Positions 1 through 10,885 of a DNA stretch of 64,000 nucleotides are shown piece by piece (position 1 is the stretch's first letter; the number at the start of each line of letters is the position of its first letter). The stretch is from Neckera pumila (taxonomy: Eukaryota > Streptophyta > Bryopsida > Hypnales > Neckeraceae). A program made the position numbers and the translations under genes. The notes under the pieces are model-generated. The model worked only from the letters and a program-made list of their open reading frames with translations, was not told the DNA's origin and searched no databases. The stretch lies in contig OZ018414.1 of the NCBI GenBank assembly GCA_963969595.1, positions 15,235,660 through 15,299,659 of the forward strand, given 5' to 3'.

Positions 1-3000
1 TTGAAACTATTCCCATTGTTCGAGTTATCAATTGAAGAGGTCAAGGATGAGGGTCGTTGGATGCCTAAATGGAAAGAATATGCTACATGTGATGACCGGA
101 TTGACTGGTTGAAATGGAGTGCGGCTATAGAAGCCTTGTGCAAGTCAAATGGCTTGGAATTTGGAAAGGTTGCACCAAAGAAGGTGGCTTATAGGAAGTG
201 TATTGTTGAGAGCATTTTCAAGCTGTCTCCTCCATACTTACTCTTTTGGTAGCTCTAAAAGCATGGTTGGTTCCAGTTGAATGTGTGAGGTACTTGAGAC
301 TTCTTGGTCTTGTAATTCTTGCTGAATTTTTTATTATGCATTATGATGTTTTTCACAATTTGTGCATTAATTTGCGGATTTATAAGTATTTCTTGGACTT
401 GTATGTTCACTTTGGTTTTTTGTTTACCTTTGGAAGAGGTCATGTTTGTATAGAACTTCTAACATAAATGTTGTGGTCATTGAATTTTATTATAAACTCC
501 TAGATTTGGATATTTATTCATGATTGCGCATGCGAGATTTATAACTTTTGTTGATTACTAATAGTTGCTACTCATTTGCAGTATTCTTGAAGTTGAAAGT
601 AATTAAGTAATGTCTTTGAGTTACTCTAATTCATACACCTATGTACTTCAAAGATCATTTAAGTTTTAGTTGTTTTGGTGATTCATGTGAAGAATTGAAG
701 TTGGATTCTTTTGACAAGTTCAATTCATGTGCAAGCCATGTCAAGACAATTTGTGGTAGACACCATTGTTGGAGCAAAAGTATTGGGAGTATATGGAATG
801 GTCAGGCTTGGCAAAATTATGTTGGCAAAAGCTTTGCATGATTATTTCTATGGAAAGTTCTTAGGTAAATATGCTATGTTGACATGCGTATGTTATTGCT
901 TTTTGTTTTGAATTTGATGACTTGCAAATTGAAGTAGACTTTTCAAATTCTACTTGCTAATAAGAAAGTATGCACCATGATATTTGATAGTGTAAGTTGG
1001 GCACCCCCCAAAGTGTGCCATTTCTAAACCACCATCATGACTTTGTGCAAATCTTCCAAATCAATTTGTACCTATATGAATGAAACAATTTTAGAACTTC
1101 TACCATAGAAAACTTTGATCCTTTACAATTTTTTATATAGTCTCTCTAAATGTCATGGTCCTTGGTGCATTGGAACCTCCTTTTACTTGCCAACAAGAAA
1201 GTATGAACTTTTGACCAGTCTTATTATAGTAACAATGCAGAGTAGCAAAAAGTGGCAATTTGGGGGTGCTTGCCTCATTGTTCACCTATAGAGAAGTTTT
1301 CAGATCCTTTAAGTATATTTTGTACTTGATATAATTTTTTGTTACTTTTTATACAAAAATTCATGGTAGTTTCAAATTTTACCAATAGAAATTGAATTTC
1401 TTAGGTCATATAGGAGACAAATAAGTACATCTCTAAAAAATAAAAACTTGAGACTTTAATCATATATAGTTCCAAAATATGAGCATATATAGAGAAGGAC
1501 CTTGATGTTTGAGAAAATGATCTAATGCCCATCCTTTCATTGCTAATCCCTAAATGCCTCAATCTTTTCTGAAATTTTGCACATTTGTGCTTATGTCGTT
1601 GTATAGAAACATCATTTACCAAAATTTCATGAATTTGGTCATTAAGGAAAATTGTCTTTTTTAGATTCAAGTATTACATTGGATGAATGAGAAGTTAGCT
1701 AGACTAAATTGTGCCTTTAAGCCCTCCATTCATTAATTGTCTAGAATATGGATGTTGGAGCGCTTCAAGGTTAACAAATATCTCTATTATGTTGATGTGC
1801 ATTTGTCAGGGATTAAAGCAAATGAAAACATTCATAAAGCAAAATCGGGTGTTTTTGGTAATTGACAATATCACCTATAATACGCATTTGTTGCAAGAAG
1901 TCCAAGACTATTTGAAGATGGGATTCCACCAAGAGAGTAGAATCCTGATCACTTCAAGTAGGAAAGTAATTCTTGAAGATTTGTTACCCAACATAGCATT
2001 GTACACGCCAATGCCAATTTTGATGTTCAAAGAAGTTGGAGCACTTTTTTTGAAACGCGTTGCTCCCCTAAAGGCTATTTTTGAATTGACAAGGGAAGAA
2101 CAAAACACTTGTAATTTGCATACAAAAATGTTGGTTTTATTCTCAAGAGGGTGGATCCTATCACCTTGTGGCATTGCTAGCATTAGCATATTTCCTGTCT
2201 CGATTGAGTAGAGCAAAGAGAAATCAGCTTTTGGTTTGGAAGGATCACCTTGAAAACAAATGGACTTGGTGAAGGATGTATTGAAGTCATTGAAAGATCT
2301 TTCGGGTATTTTGGGTTTGCAATTTAGCACTTTTGACTTTAGTGAAAAGTTGTTATTTTTGGATCTTGCACTCTAATCAGGTGATGTTGATTTATGGGAC
2401 GGTTATCATGGTGGTCTTATGGGTTGGCTTTGTTGAATTCATGATAGATCTCTGACAATGATTGAAAGACAAGTGAATATCCCTCATCCTATTTGGATTT
2501 ATATTGTGTTTGGTGTACATGAGAAGTTCTACTATAGAGATTTTGATCTACAATCTAATTTAGGAATTTATGTTTATCACTTGATGCAGTTGCTGGGTTT
2601 AAGGAAGTCCAACATGATCAATTTCAACCTTTTAGACAATGCCTTCTTTGTATAAGGAGTTTGTTGAGTGGTATGCAACAGACCATATTGTGAATGGATT
2701 GAAGAATGCTTGGAGTGTATTTCAATTTGGAGGAATGAATTTGAGAGGTGATTCTTTTATACCAATTAAAAGTTGGTCAAACCTTATTTGGCTCTACATT
2801 CTTTGCATGACCCCTGCCAACACTCGCCTTGTTGCAAGCAAGAGAATGCAAGAGTTGAGCAATCTTGTAGTATTGCAACTTTTCAATTGTTGCCATTTGA
2901 CAAGCTTGAATTTGGAGGGGTTGGATTGCCTTTGTGACTTAGAACTCCACCACCTTTTGAAATTGGAGACAATTACATTATTCAGGATTCCAAGCAAAGA

Positions 3001-3475
3001 TGAGTATGCAGGCACCTATGATTCTTTGCAATATGTGCGATTGGTTAGTTTGAAACTTGTAGTTCACATGCTTAACTTGAGACCATGCACCTCCTTGCAA
3101 TCAATTTATTTGCACAATTTTGAGGTCGTGAGAAATTTGGTAAAAGCATATCGCTCTTGCATAAAGGATTAATCACTCATTAATGTGTCTCCAAACCATT
3201 TTGAGAGGTTATTAGATTTCAGTTGTTTACAATCTTTGGAGTATCTTTGGATTGATGGCCAAAGTGATGTTGATCATTTTGAAGCCCAAAGGATCCAAAG
3301 TAAAGATGAGAGTGAGACAAGTGTACGAGTTGCCTTGGAAGATGAAGGGCCTTGTGCTAAGCTTTTCAAGGAACTCTGTCTACTTTTGATGGATCAAATA
3401 ACTTTATCTATGTATGCTTTATGTCAAAGCGGAAAGGTGTGTATTATAGAAGATGAATCCACCAAAGTTGTATAA
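1..3475 (+). pseudogene. Decayed NLR (NBS-LRR) resistance gene, 5' end outside window
   Basis: Fragments in NLR order lie in several frames. A linker-like segment at 1-252 runs in from the window edge. A degenerate P-loop at about 786-833 reads GVYGMVRLGKIMLAKAL, where a working one has GMGGLGKTT; the lysine survives but both following threonines are lost. A kinase-2 motif (VFLVIDNI, about 1849-1872) is followed by an RNBS-B-like stretch (SRILITSS). A GLPL-like stretch (GGSYHLVALLALAYFL) lies at 2150-2197 but only after a frame change. A winged-helix-like stretch (LLFLDLAL) ends in a stop near 2375, and leucine-rich segments follow at 2639-3172 and 3185-3475. At least two frameshifts, several stops and the damaged P-loop argue for a pseudogene, although introns could explain some gaps. 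The N-terminal class (TIR or other) cannot be decided from what is present. Confidence 0.72.
994..1275. repeat. Dispersed TIR-like repeat, family D, copy 1
   Basis: It begins AAGTTGGGCACCCCCCAAAG and ends near TTTGGGGGTGCTTGCC, which is an imperfect terminal inverted repeat. The interior (GAAACAATTTTAGAAC, then CATTGGAACCTCC, then TTGCCAACAAGAAA) recurs at 9086-9639, 40761-41058 and 55140-55430, and partly at 43640-43735. There is no ORF. It looks like a non-autonomous DNA transposon family lying inside the decayed NLR, either within an intron or within dead sequence. No target duplication is clear. Confidence 0.55.
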
Positions 3476-3826
3476 GATACTATCAACTTGTAGTCACTTT
3501 GTCTTTATACTAATTTTTTTTTGTCAATCAATTGTTTAGTTGTTTGATTGGATGAATGGTATATGACTATTTCAATTGTGCAAAGAGAAATTCTAAATCC
3601 AACTTAATTTCGTCATTGCAATTTTTGATCAACAACAAGCTTCTAAGTAATTTTCATTTTATTGAATTATTTGTCTTTGGCTCCACTTTGTTATATCTTG
3701 GTGTAGCTCATTGAAATGTTGTATAGAAAGCAATTGTCACTACTAATAATATCACATAGTTGATGTAAAACTTTGACCACAATAGATTGTATTAGTTGTA
3801 TAATTATTCATTTTGGTCGTTAATCC

Positions 3827-4200
3827 TTAACCCCTCAACGCCTAAGGGCTAAGGCCTATTTGAGTTCAAAAACATCATTGCTTTTGAAGTGTTATAGATC
3901 TAAATGTCACTAAGTTATAGAGATTTCAATTGTACAATCTTGGAGTGTACATGTTGCAGATGACATGAATCAAATTTGGAGTCATTTGGCCACGTAGATT
4001 GCAAGATTATAATGTTTTAGTGTTGAAAAAGGATGCTGAAATTTTCCTAGCAACACATTTGGAGGTGAAATGTGATTTCTAAATTTATTCAAATGAAAAA
4101 ACTTTAAACCATGAAATGATTCAAAACCAGCATACAAACAAATTGGTGAAAGAAACTACCATTAAAGTGACTCATTATGTGTGCAAAATGGCTTTGAAAT
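3827..4200 (+). mobile_element. TTAA-family element, left-end remnant
   Basis: TTAA at 3827-3830 is followed by CCCCTCAACGCCTAAGG, the same start as complete copies at 53704 and 57004. The interior phrase about a lysine-free AT-rich block with 'GATTGCAAGAT' also recurs in those copies. No matching right end was found. The right boundary given is approximate. Confidence 0.45.
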
Positions 4201-4224
4201 GTCAAAAAAATTACAAGAGAAGTT

Positions 4225-4398
4225 CACTATAAGAACCCCATGTTTTTCTTGACGGATTTTTCTAGACATTCACCTGTTTTTATGTTAATAATAATGTCAA
4301 ACAAAACATTTTGATGTTATATTTGACGTTATTATTAACATGAAAACAAGTGGACGTTTAAGAAAATCCATCAAGAAAAACGCGGATTTCTTATAGGG
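4225..4398. mobile_element. CACTA-type foldback MITE (174 bp)
   Basis: The left end CACTATAAGAA is mirrored by TTCTTATAGGG at the right, and the inversion continues inward through GTTTTTCTTGACGGATTTT and its complement. It is flanked by a 3-bp direct repeat, GTT at 4222-4224 and 4399-4401. CACTA termini with a 3-bp target duplication are the hallmark of the CACTA (CMC) superfamily. There is no coding capacity, so it would depend on a transposase elsewhere. Confidence 0.85.
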
Positions 4399-4451
4399 GT
4401 TGCAAAAAACACTTATAAGGTTGAACCTCTTTCTCCTAAAATGCTTCTTAG

Positions 4452-4673
4452 CACTACAAGAGAATGGGGTGTTTTAAGTGAGTTTTTAAGTATAGTCCTA
4501 GACATAAGATTTTAAGTAATGACCTTTAAGGTAATTTTCAGCAAAATTTTACTAGAAATATATGTGTTTCTAATAAAATTTTGTTGAAAATTGCCTTAGA
4601 GGTCATTACTTAAAACCTTATATCTAAGACTATACTTAAAAACTCACTTAAAACACCCCATTATCTTGTAGTG
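4452..4673. mobile_element. CACTA-type foldback MITE (222 bp)
   Basis: Ends CACTACAAGAGAATGGGGTG and CACCCCATTATCTTGTAGTG are near-perfect inverted repeats extending about 90 bp inward. A 3-bp target duplication TAG lies at 4449-4451 and 4674-4676. It sits only 53 bp from the previous MITE but has unrelated internal sequence, so the two are separate subfamilies. Confidence 0.88.
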
Positions 4674-7600
4674 TAGTCATTCATAACTTCTTGGATTGAT
4701 ATGAAATTTTAGCCACATAACTAGACTAGTATGCACAACTTTCATAACATATATTACTAGAAATTGACACTAGATGAAGAAGAATTAAGCCGTCAAAGTT
4801 CACTGTAATCCAAAATATTGGGATTTTGAGCTTTGAAATGCTCCCAAACATTCAAACCAACTTGGATTGACATGAAAATTTACCACATTAACTAGACTTC
4901 AAGGGAAATATAACTCAAGATATTTTGTTGAAAACAAACATTGGATGAAGGAGATACAAAGCCCTTGAAGTTACAACCTTCAAATGCAATTTGATGAACT
5001 CAAATTGAACCTGTGAACTTTGATTGACTTTCAAGAAATCCGTACATATGAGATTGATTAGAAAATTTTACTACATAAACTAGAATAAAGAGTACAAAAT
5101 TTCTAACAAGTTTTATTGAATTCAGACATCGGATGCAAAAGTTACAACTTTTGAATTTGAAACAGTGTGAAGACACTTTTGGTCCCCTTAGGCAATGAGG
5201 GTTTAAAGAACATGGACACCCACAATCAAAGTAGTCACCAAAAGGCTTTGTTTATTGGACCAACATGTGCATTTTTTGTTTCTACAGCAAACAATGAAGT
5301 CATCCATCTACCACTTTTCGGCCTCTGCATCCTTCAAAAGTTAACCTACACTTTTGATGTGCTTGTTTTGAAGTGAATGACCTTTGGAGTCTCTAGCTTG
5401 CAATAAAGGGTTCACTAAAACATTTTTAGTTTTAGAAATTAATAGAAAATCAATGTTTTTGATAGTGTATATTGAACGAAATGAATGTCAGTTTAAAAAA
5501 TATTCTCATGCCTTGGTAAATCTTTTTAGAAGCATATTTGTTTGATATTAAAGAGTCATATATTTATGTATTATCTTCTACATTTGAATTAACCAAAAGT
5601 TAACCCCTAAAGTATTATAGAATTGTTTAGGGCTTATGTCCATTTGGATAGCTCTAATGACTTTATAAGGAATTTTGACATTTTATATAAAATTTTTAGG
5701 AAAGCTTCTAAATATAGGATTTTACAGATAAAGTTTTGTTTCGTATCTTCCAAAATTGCAAAAGTTATATGGTATTTTAACTTCTTTTTTCAACATTATA
5801 TCTAGTAATATTCAATACTATTGCATTTATTTAATTTGATAAGAAAGAGCGACAATTATAGATATGAAATATTTATTTAATTTAATATTGGAAGCTTCAA
5901 AAAATTCTATTTCCATAAGTGAAATGAGCTATGACAAGCCTCATTCTTGACCTCTAGAAAAAGATGTTACGTAAAGTTCTATTTGAATTTCATTCTTAAT
6001 ATTTGCATTGAAAATTCAAATTATGGTATATATATTGCTCATTGTAGCACTCTCCCAATTGTGTTGCCATTTTTTATTTTTGCATCAAAGGTTTTAGTGA
6101 TTGAAGACATTTCTCACAATGTCCATTTCCAACTACATTGTTTTGTCTTAATAGTGCAGGGGTGAAATAAGCATCACCTTAAAAAAAGTATCACCACAAA
6201 TTAAATTGTAGAATTCAATACAATATAAGAAAATTTCAACCTATTTATAAGAATATTTCAATCTAGTTCCAAATAGTGTAACTTTGGTAAATTAGTGTGA
6301 CCACACTATTAGGATAAATGAATGTAGTGGTTTTATAAAATGAATGTAAATGTCTTGGTTTTTTTAGTTCTCACCATTTATAATAATATATTATTAGAAT
6401 TCTCAAGTTATGCGGCACAGACATTATTTTCTAGATGGTTTAGAAACAATATTTCACCTTTAAGAAGGATAAAAAAGACTCACTTTTTAAGTTTAGGGAA
6501 AATTTTCTTACAACCAATAGGGGTTTTCAAGCCTTTACTTATAGGAGACATACTTCAAGAAATTTTATTGAAACTTCTAATGCTTGAATTTATTAAAACA
6601 CAAGAAAATTATGTAGGTTTGCCTTGAAAAAGAGCATTTTCAAATAGTTTTGTATTTTTTTTTTTGGCCATGTGTTAGTTAGTTGGCTTCATTGTATTGG
6701 ACAAAATTTAGAGGGCCAGTGCTAGAGTAGCTAGAATCTATTAGGTCAAGCTAAATTTTGCTCAAAACAAAAACATTGGTTTTAGAGTTGAAAGCTTCAT
6801 TGATATGTAATAAGAAATAAGAACAAATCTCTTTGGATGAATTAATAACGAAATGTTGTAACTATTATTTAGTAATAATAACTTGAAAGAAACCAAACAT
6901 TGACAATACAACTATTATCATATTTGAGTAGCTTTAATATTTCTCTGCCAAGTTTTTCATATTTTTCAATGAATAAGATACAAAAGATTCTTAGGATAAA
7001 TTATTTTTTAATTATTTCCCTTAGAAAAATTCAATTTGAAAAAAAAATTCAAAAATCTAGGTAATTTTTTGTAGATATACTTTCAATCATAACTTCTACT
7101 TGGATATGGTATACAGATGCATGAAAGTAGAAATAAATAAATATTGTATGCCATTATCTTATTTTTGAATTTTTTACATGCAAAAAATTTATAATTACTT
7201 TGATTAGCAATTGCATCAGCAAGGGACTTTAGAAAAAACAAAAGATCATGCATAAGTGAAGTGAATATAGATTCTTCTATGCACTTAAAACAAACACAAT
7301 AGTAGAGAATCTTTAAGAATGTCTGGACTATGGAGTGTATATAATTTATTTCTCCTTTTGTAGAATAGCTCCCTATATATGTTTCTAATAGAGAAGAATT
7401 ACCATAATAAGAGGACTATATATCATTGTTTATAAAAACTTATACAATGAAATTTATCTTTTGGCTTATGCCAAATTTAGGAATATTACTCCGCACTTTG
7501 CAAAATTAGAGTATCAATATTTATATGGAAGTTTCTAAACTATATTCCATTGCAAAATTTTATAATATAAGTATACCAACAAATTATATACATATTTGCC

Positions 7601-7778
7601 CTTCACCAAAATTTGACCTTGCAAAGTAGTAAAATGTCAATTTGGTAATGATTGTATATTTTATTGGGTTTAGGTTTTGCCAAAAGAAACTTGGAACATA
7701 TAAAGTGCACTAATTAAGGAATTTTAAATTTAAATTTATAGATTGATGTGCAACTTCTATAAGGTTTTAAATGATTGT

Positions 7779-7918
7779 CACTAGTAGAAAAGCATGCCCT
7801 CAATGATTGTATACTTTGCCTACAATGACTAAAAATGAATCATTTTTGATAATTATTTAGTCATCATAGACAATTTTACAATCATTGACTCATTGTAGAC
7901 ACTATTTTTCTACTAGAG
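7779..7918. mobile_element. CACTA-type MITE (140 bp), slightly degraded
   Basis: It begins CACTAGTAGAAAA and ends TTTTTCTACTAGAG, where one mismatch replaces the expected GTG. Subterminal sequences pair (CAATGATTGTA against ACAATCATTGA). The flanks are TGT on the left and TAT on the right, an imperfect 3-bp duplication consistent with age. Confidence 0.75.
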
Positions 7919-8202
7919 TATATTTAAGTATTTGGTGACATTTGAGAAAATATGGATTAAACTTCTTATTATCTCTATTTTGAGTCTCTACAATCTTTAT
8001 TGTACTTTCAATTGAATATGTTGGTACATAATTGCTATCATGTATCTGGATTCCAAACCTACCCACAAACTAGAATTCTTAATAACTCTCACCTCATCAA
8101 ACAAAATGGAGTGATTCAAACTTTTACACTCTTAAATGTTTCTTTAGAACCACTTCCAACTTTTTCATTTTTCAAAAAAGTGATATTTGAAGGAGTTTTT
8201 TG

Positions 8203-8421
8203 AGCTGCCCGGATTACCCGCCAAACGTGGAAAATTACATATCATGCAATAACTATTTAACCGTGTAGTCAAAAGTTATGAAAATTGTTGGACCTTAAAG
8301 CTACTCCTTGGGCACATGTTTTGTGAAATTTTCAAAGAAAAAAAATAAACACTCCGTTCGTAGTGAGCTGTCCAAAATCGCTATGTTGCCAAAAAACGGT
8401 GTTTGGTCCTTTAGGGGTTAA
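8203..8421 (+). mobile_element. TTAA-family element, right-end remnant
   Basis: The segment ends GGTCCTTTAGGGG and then TTAA at 8418-8421, the same right end as the complete copies near 54625 and 57927. The preceding stretch (GAGCTGTCCAAAATCGC and an AT-rich interior) matches, in inverted orientation, the copy near 19140-19330. The left part is missing. Confidence 0.6.
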
Positions 8422-9085
8422 ACTTCAACAACTATCCAAGCATTATAAAATTATGTAACAAATTGGGTTGGATTCCTCTTGAAGTCTCTAACAATCTAAT
8501 TGAAATTTTTCTCTCATTTGCACTTAGAGATGAGAGCATGAGAAAAAATGGCACTTTTGGATGCTCCTACCTTAGTGAGAAGAGCATCAAGGCTTTAAGA
8601 TTCTTTATCCTAAAAAGACAAGACCTATGATTGCTTTTCAAACTTCATTAAAACTCATTTACTATATATGCTCCCATTTTACAATTCTATATGCATGAAA
8701 TCTTTTCTATGTATACAGTAGTGTGTTATTCTATGAGCTAAAATTTTCACCATCATATATACTGTAGTATAGAGTAGTGTGTTGTAAATGAAATTAGTTT
8801 GTGTCATTGGAAAATTGGAAAATCAGCAAAGTTCAAATTGACTACAACCATGTTCTGTTTCCAAATTTTTCAAATTTTGGTAGAAACTAGACTTGAGAAG
8901 CTTAATTTCCTTAGTTGGATTTAAATTCAAAAATGATCATTTACATAGCTAAAACTTAGATTCAATAAAGATTAAGGAGGTAGAAAGGTCCAATATACAC
9001 TACAAGCTTTGCCATGGATTAAGCATCTTTTTTGGTAGAATAATCACCTATAACACTGCACAAAACACTATGAATGAATTTCCTA

Positions 9086-9639
9086 TAAGGTGGGTACACC
9101 CAAAATTGCACCTTGCCTAAAACTACCATCAGCACTTTGTGTACATTTCCAAAATCAGTATGTACAATGCACTCTAGAAAGTAAGGTAATCCTTGTGATT
9201 ATATTGCGTAGTGATTTTTTTCACATTCTATCTCCTAGCCTCAAATTAGCAAGCTGATCTGAAGAAGATTTTTTTGGACTTTAGAAGCGGATACTTTGAA
9301 GAATGTATCCGTAACTTGCTTTCTCAAAAATTATCAGTCATCTTCAATAAAGTTATGGGTTTAGCAATTTCTTGTTTGTGCAAAAAATTTGTAGAGGTTA
9401 CCTCACTTTCTAGAGGGCATTGTCATGTACATATGTTGCAGAGAATTTTAGAACATCTTCCAAAAAAAAACTTTGATCCTTCGTAACTTTTGCATATGGT
9501 ATCCAAATTTTGCATTCTTTAGTGTGTTGGAACCCTCCTTTCAGTTGTCAACAAGAAAATACAAAAATGTGACCAGTCCAATAATAGTAACTTGGCACAG
9601 TAGTAGCAAAAAGTGGGGTTTCTGGATGTGCCCACCTTA
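9086..9639. repeat. Dispersed TIR-like repeat, family D, copy 2 (with internal insertion)
   Basis: The left end TAAGGTGGGTACACCCAAAA is inverted at the right end as GGATGTGCCCACCTTA. This is the best-preserved terminal pair of the family. It is about 270 bp longer than the copies at 994 and 40761, with extra sequence at roughly 9190-9440, so something has inserted there or the others are deleted. Confidence 0.6.
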
Positions 9640-10885
9640 GCATGACTTCAAGGACCGGCCTCTCTCCAAGAAACTTTACGGATGAACAGCTGCATCCAGT
9701 TTCCGTCCTGTAAGGAAGCACTCAGAGAGTCCTCCGTCAGCCATTTTTGGGCCTGTCCAGATTTCCAGAGTTAAACATGAACGCAAAATTTGCGCTACCT
9801 TTGCCTATCAGTAAGTTAGCACATGAGACGAGAGAATTCTGTGCTCGAGACCTGAAAATGGCTATAGCCGAGAATTTGAGCCAAGTGTCAGCAGAACTAA
9901 GCTTAAGCAACACAGCCAAAACGAACGTCACTACGTCAGTGTCCAAAGTTGGCCTTGACAGCAATAATTGACATGCTCTGCTACGGTGTCCCACTAATTA
10001 ACACTGCACAAAACACCCTTTGCAGATTCCAATTGCGTACAATATATGTTGAGCTTGTCAGGTAAGAGACTAAGCTTAATCCACAGCAGGCTGATTGGTC
10101 ACGCACTGACAGCCACGCATGTTCCTAACAGTGAATTGTCAGAATTTTGAGTTTCTTTTGGGACGCCATCTGCAGGGAGCCAAGGAGAAGGATGAGTTCT
10201 CAACAACTGTAAATGAATATACTGCAGAATCATCCCCTAGCAACAAGATACAGTACTAAGGTAGAGTCATCGTTTTAAAAGATCTACCAATTTAACTTTG
10301 CTTAGTATGTTCAAATGCAGATTATATTTTTGGACTTCACCAAACTTGATTTGCAATGTCTATTATGTGAATAAAAGAATGATAGAACTCTCCGGCAAAC
10401 AGTAATGGTTGTTAAACAAAATTGCTCGGTTTCAGATGATACTGCCCTAACCACGAAGACATAAACCCTGTCTGTCACACCGGAATTTAATCCGTCCCCC
10501 AGAAGCCCCGAGATTCAAACCTCATAAACGAGAAATTCAGAATCAAACTGAAGGCACTGTGTCAAGCCGTCAACCTGTTTGTTTCCACAATTTCCAGACA
10601 TCCACAAAATGATACTGAACCATGGGAGACGGGAGATAGTGGGACGAAAGTATTCTTCTCTCTTCTTTATCCACGCATAGAAAAATGAAGAAATTCAATG
10701 TCGCCAACTTTACTAGAAACAACTGATGGTCGTTGTTACAGCAAGATAATCACAACTCTCAAAAATTGGAACAGGCTTCCTGCACTGGATTCATGTATAC
10801 TATCTCATATACAACATTGTCATCACACCTTATGAAGCCTCCATTACCCTAAGGAACTACAAGAAACATCAATACATCTCTCTAC
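9640..10885. other. Less AT-rich stretch downstream of the WVD2-like gene; no firm gene
   Basis: 9660-10150 is less AT-rich than its surroundings and holds a 74-codon open frame (plus, 9747-9971) with a GTAAGT donor-like site near 9809. I do not recognise the translation, and it may be a remnant exon or chance. About 10440-10885 probably contains the 3'UTR of the minus-strand gene that ends at 10886. Confidence 0.35.

Larger units (their letters stand above)
3476..9085. other. AT-rich intergenic stretch, no gene seen
   Basis: No ORF here looks like a real gene; the longest are short AT-rich frames. The recognisable content is transposon-derived and is listed separately: TTAA-family remnants at 3827 and 8203, and three CACTA-type MITEs at 4225, 4452 and 7779. 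The rest appears to be unclassifiable decayed sequence. Confidence 0.6.
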
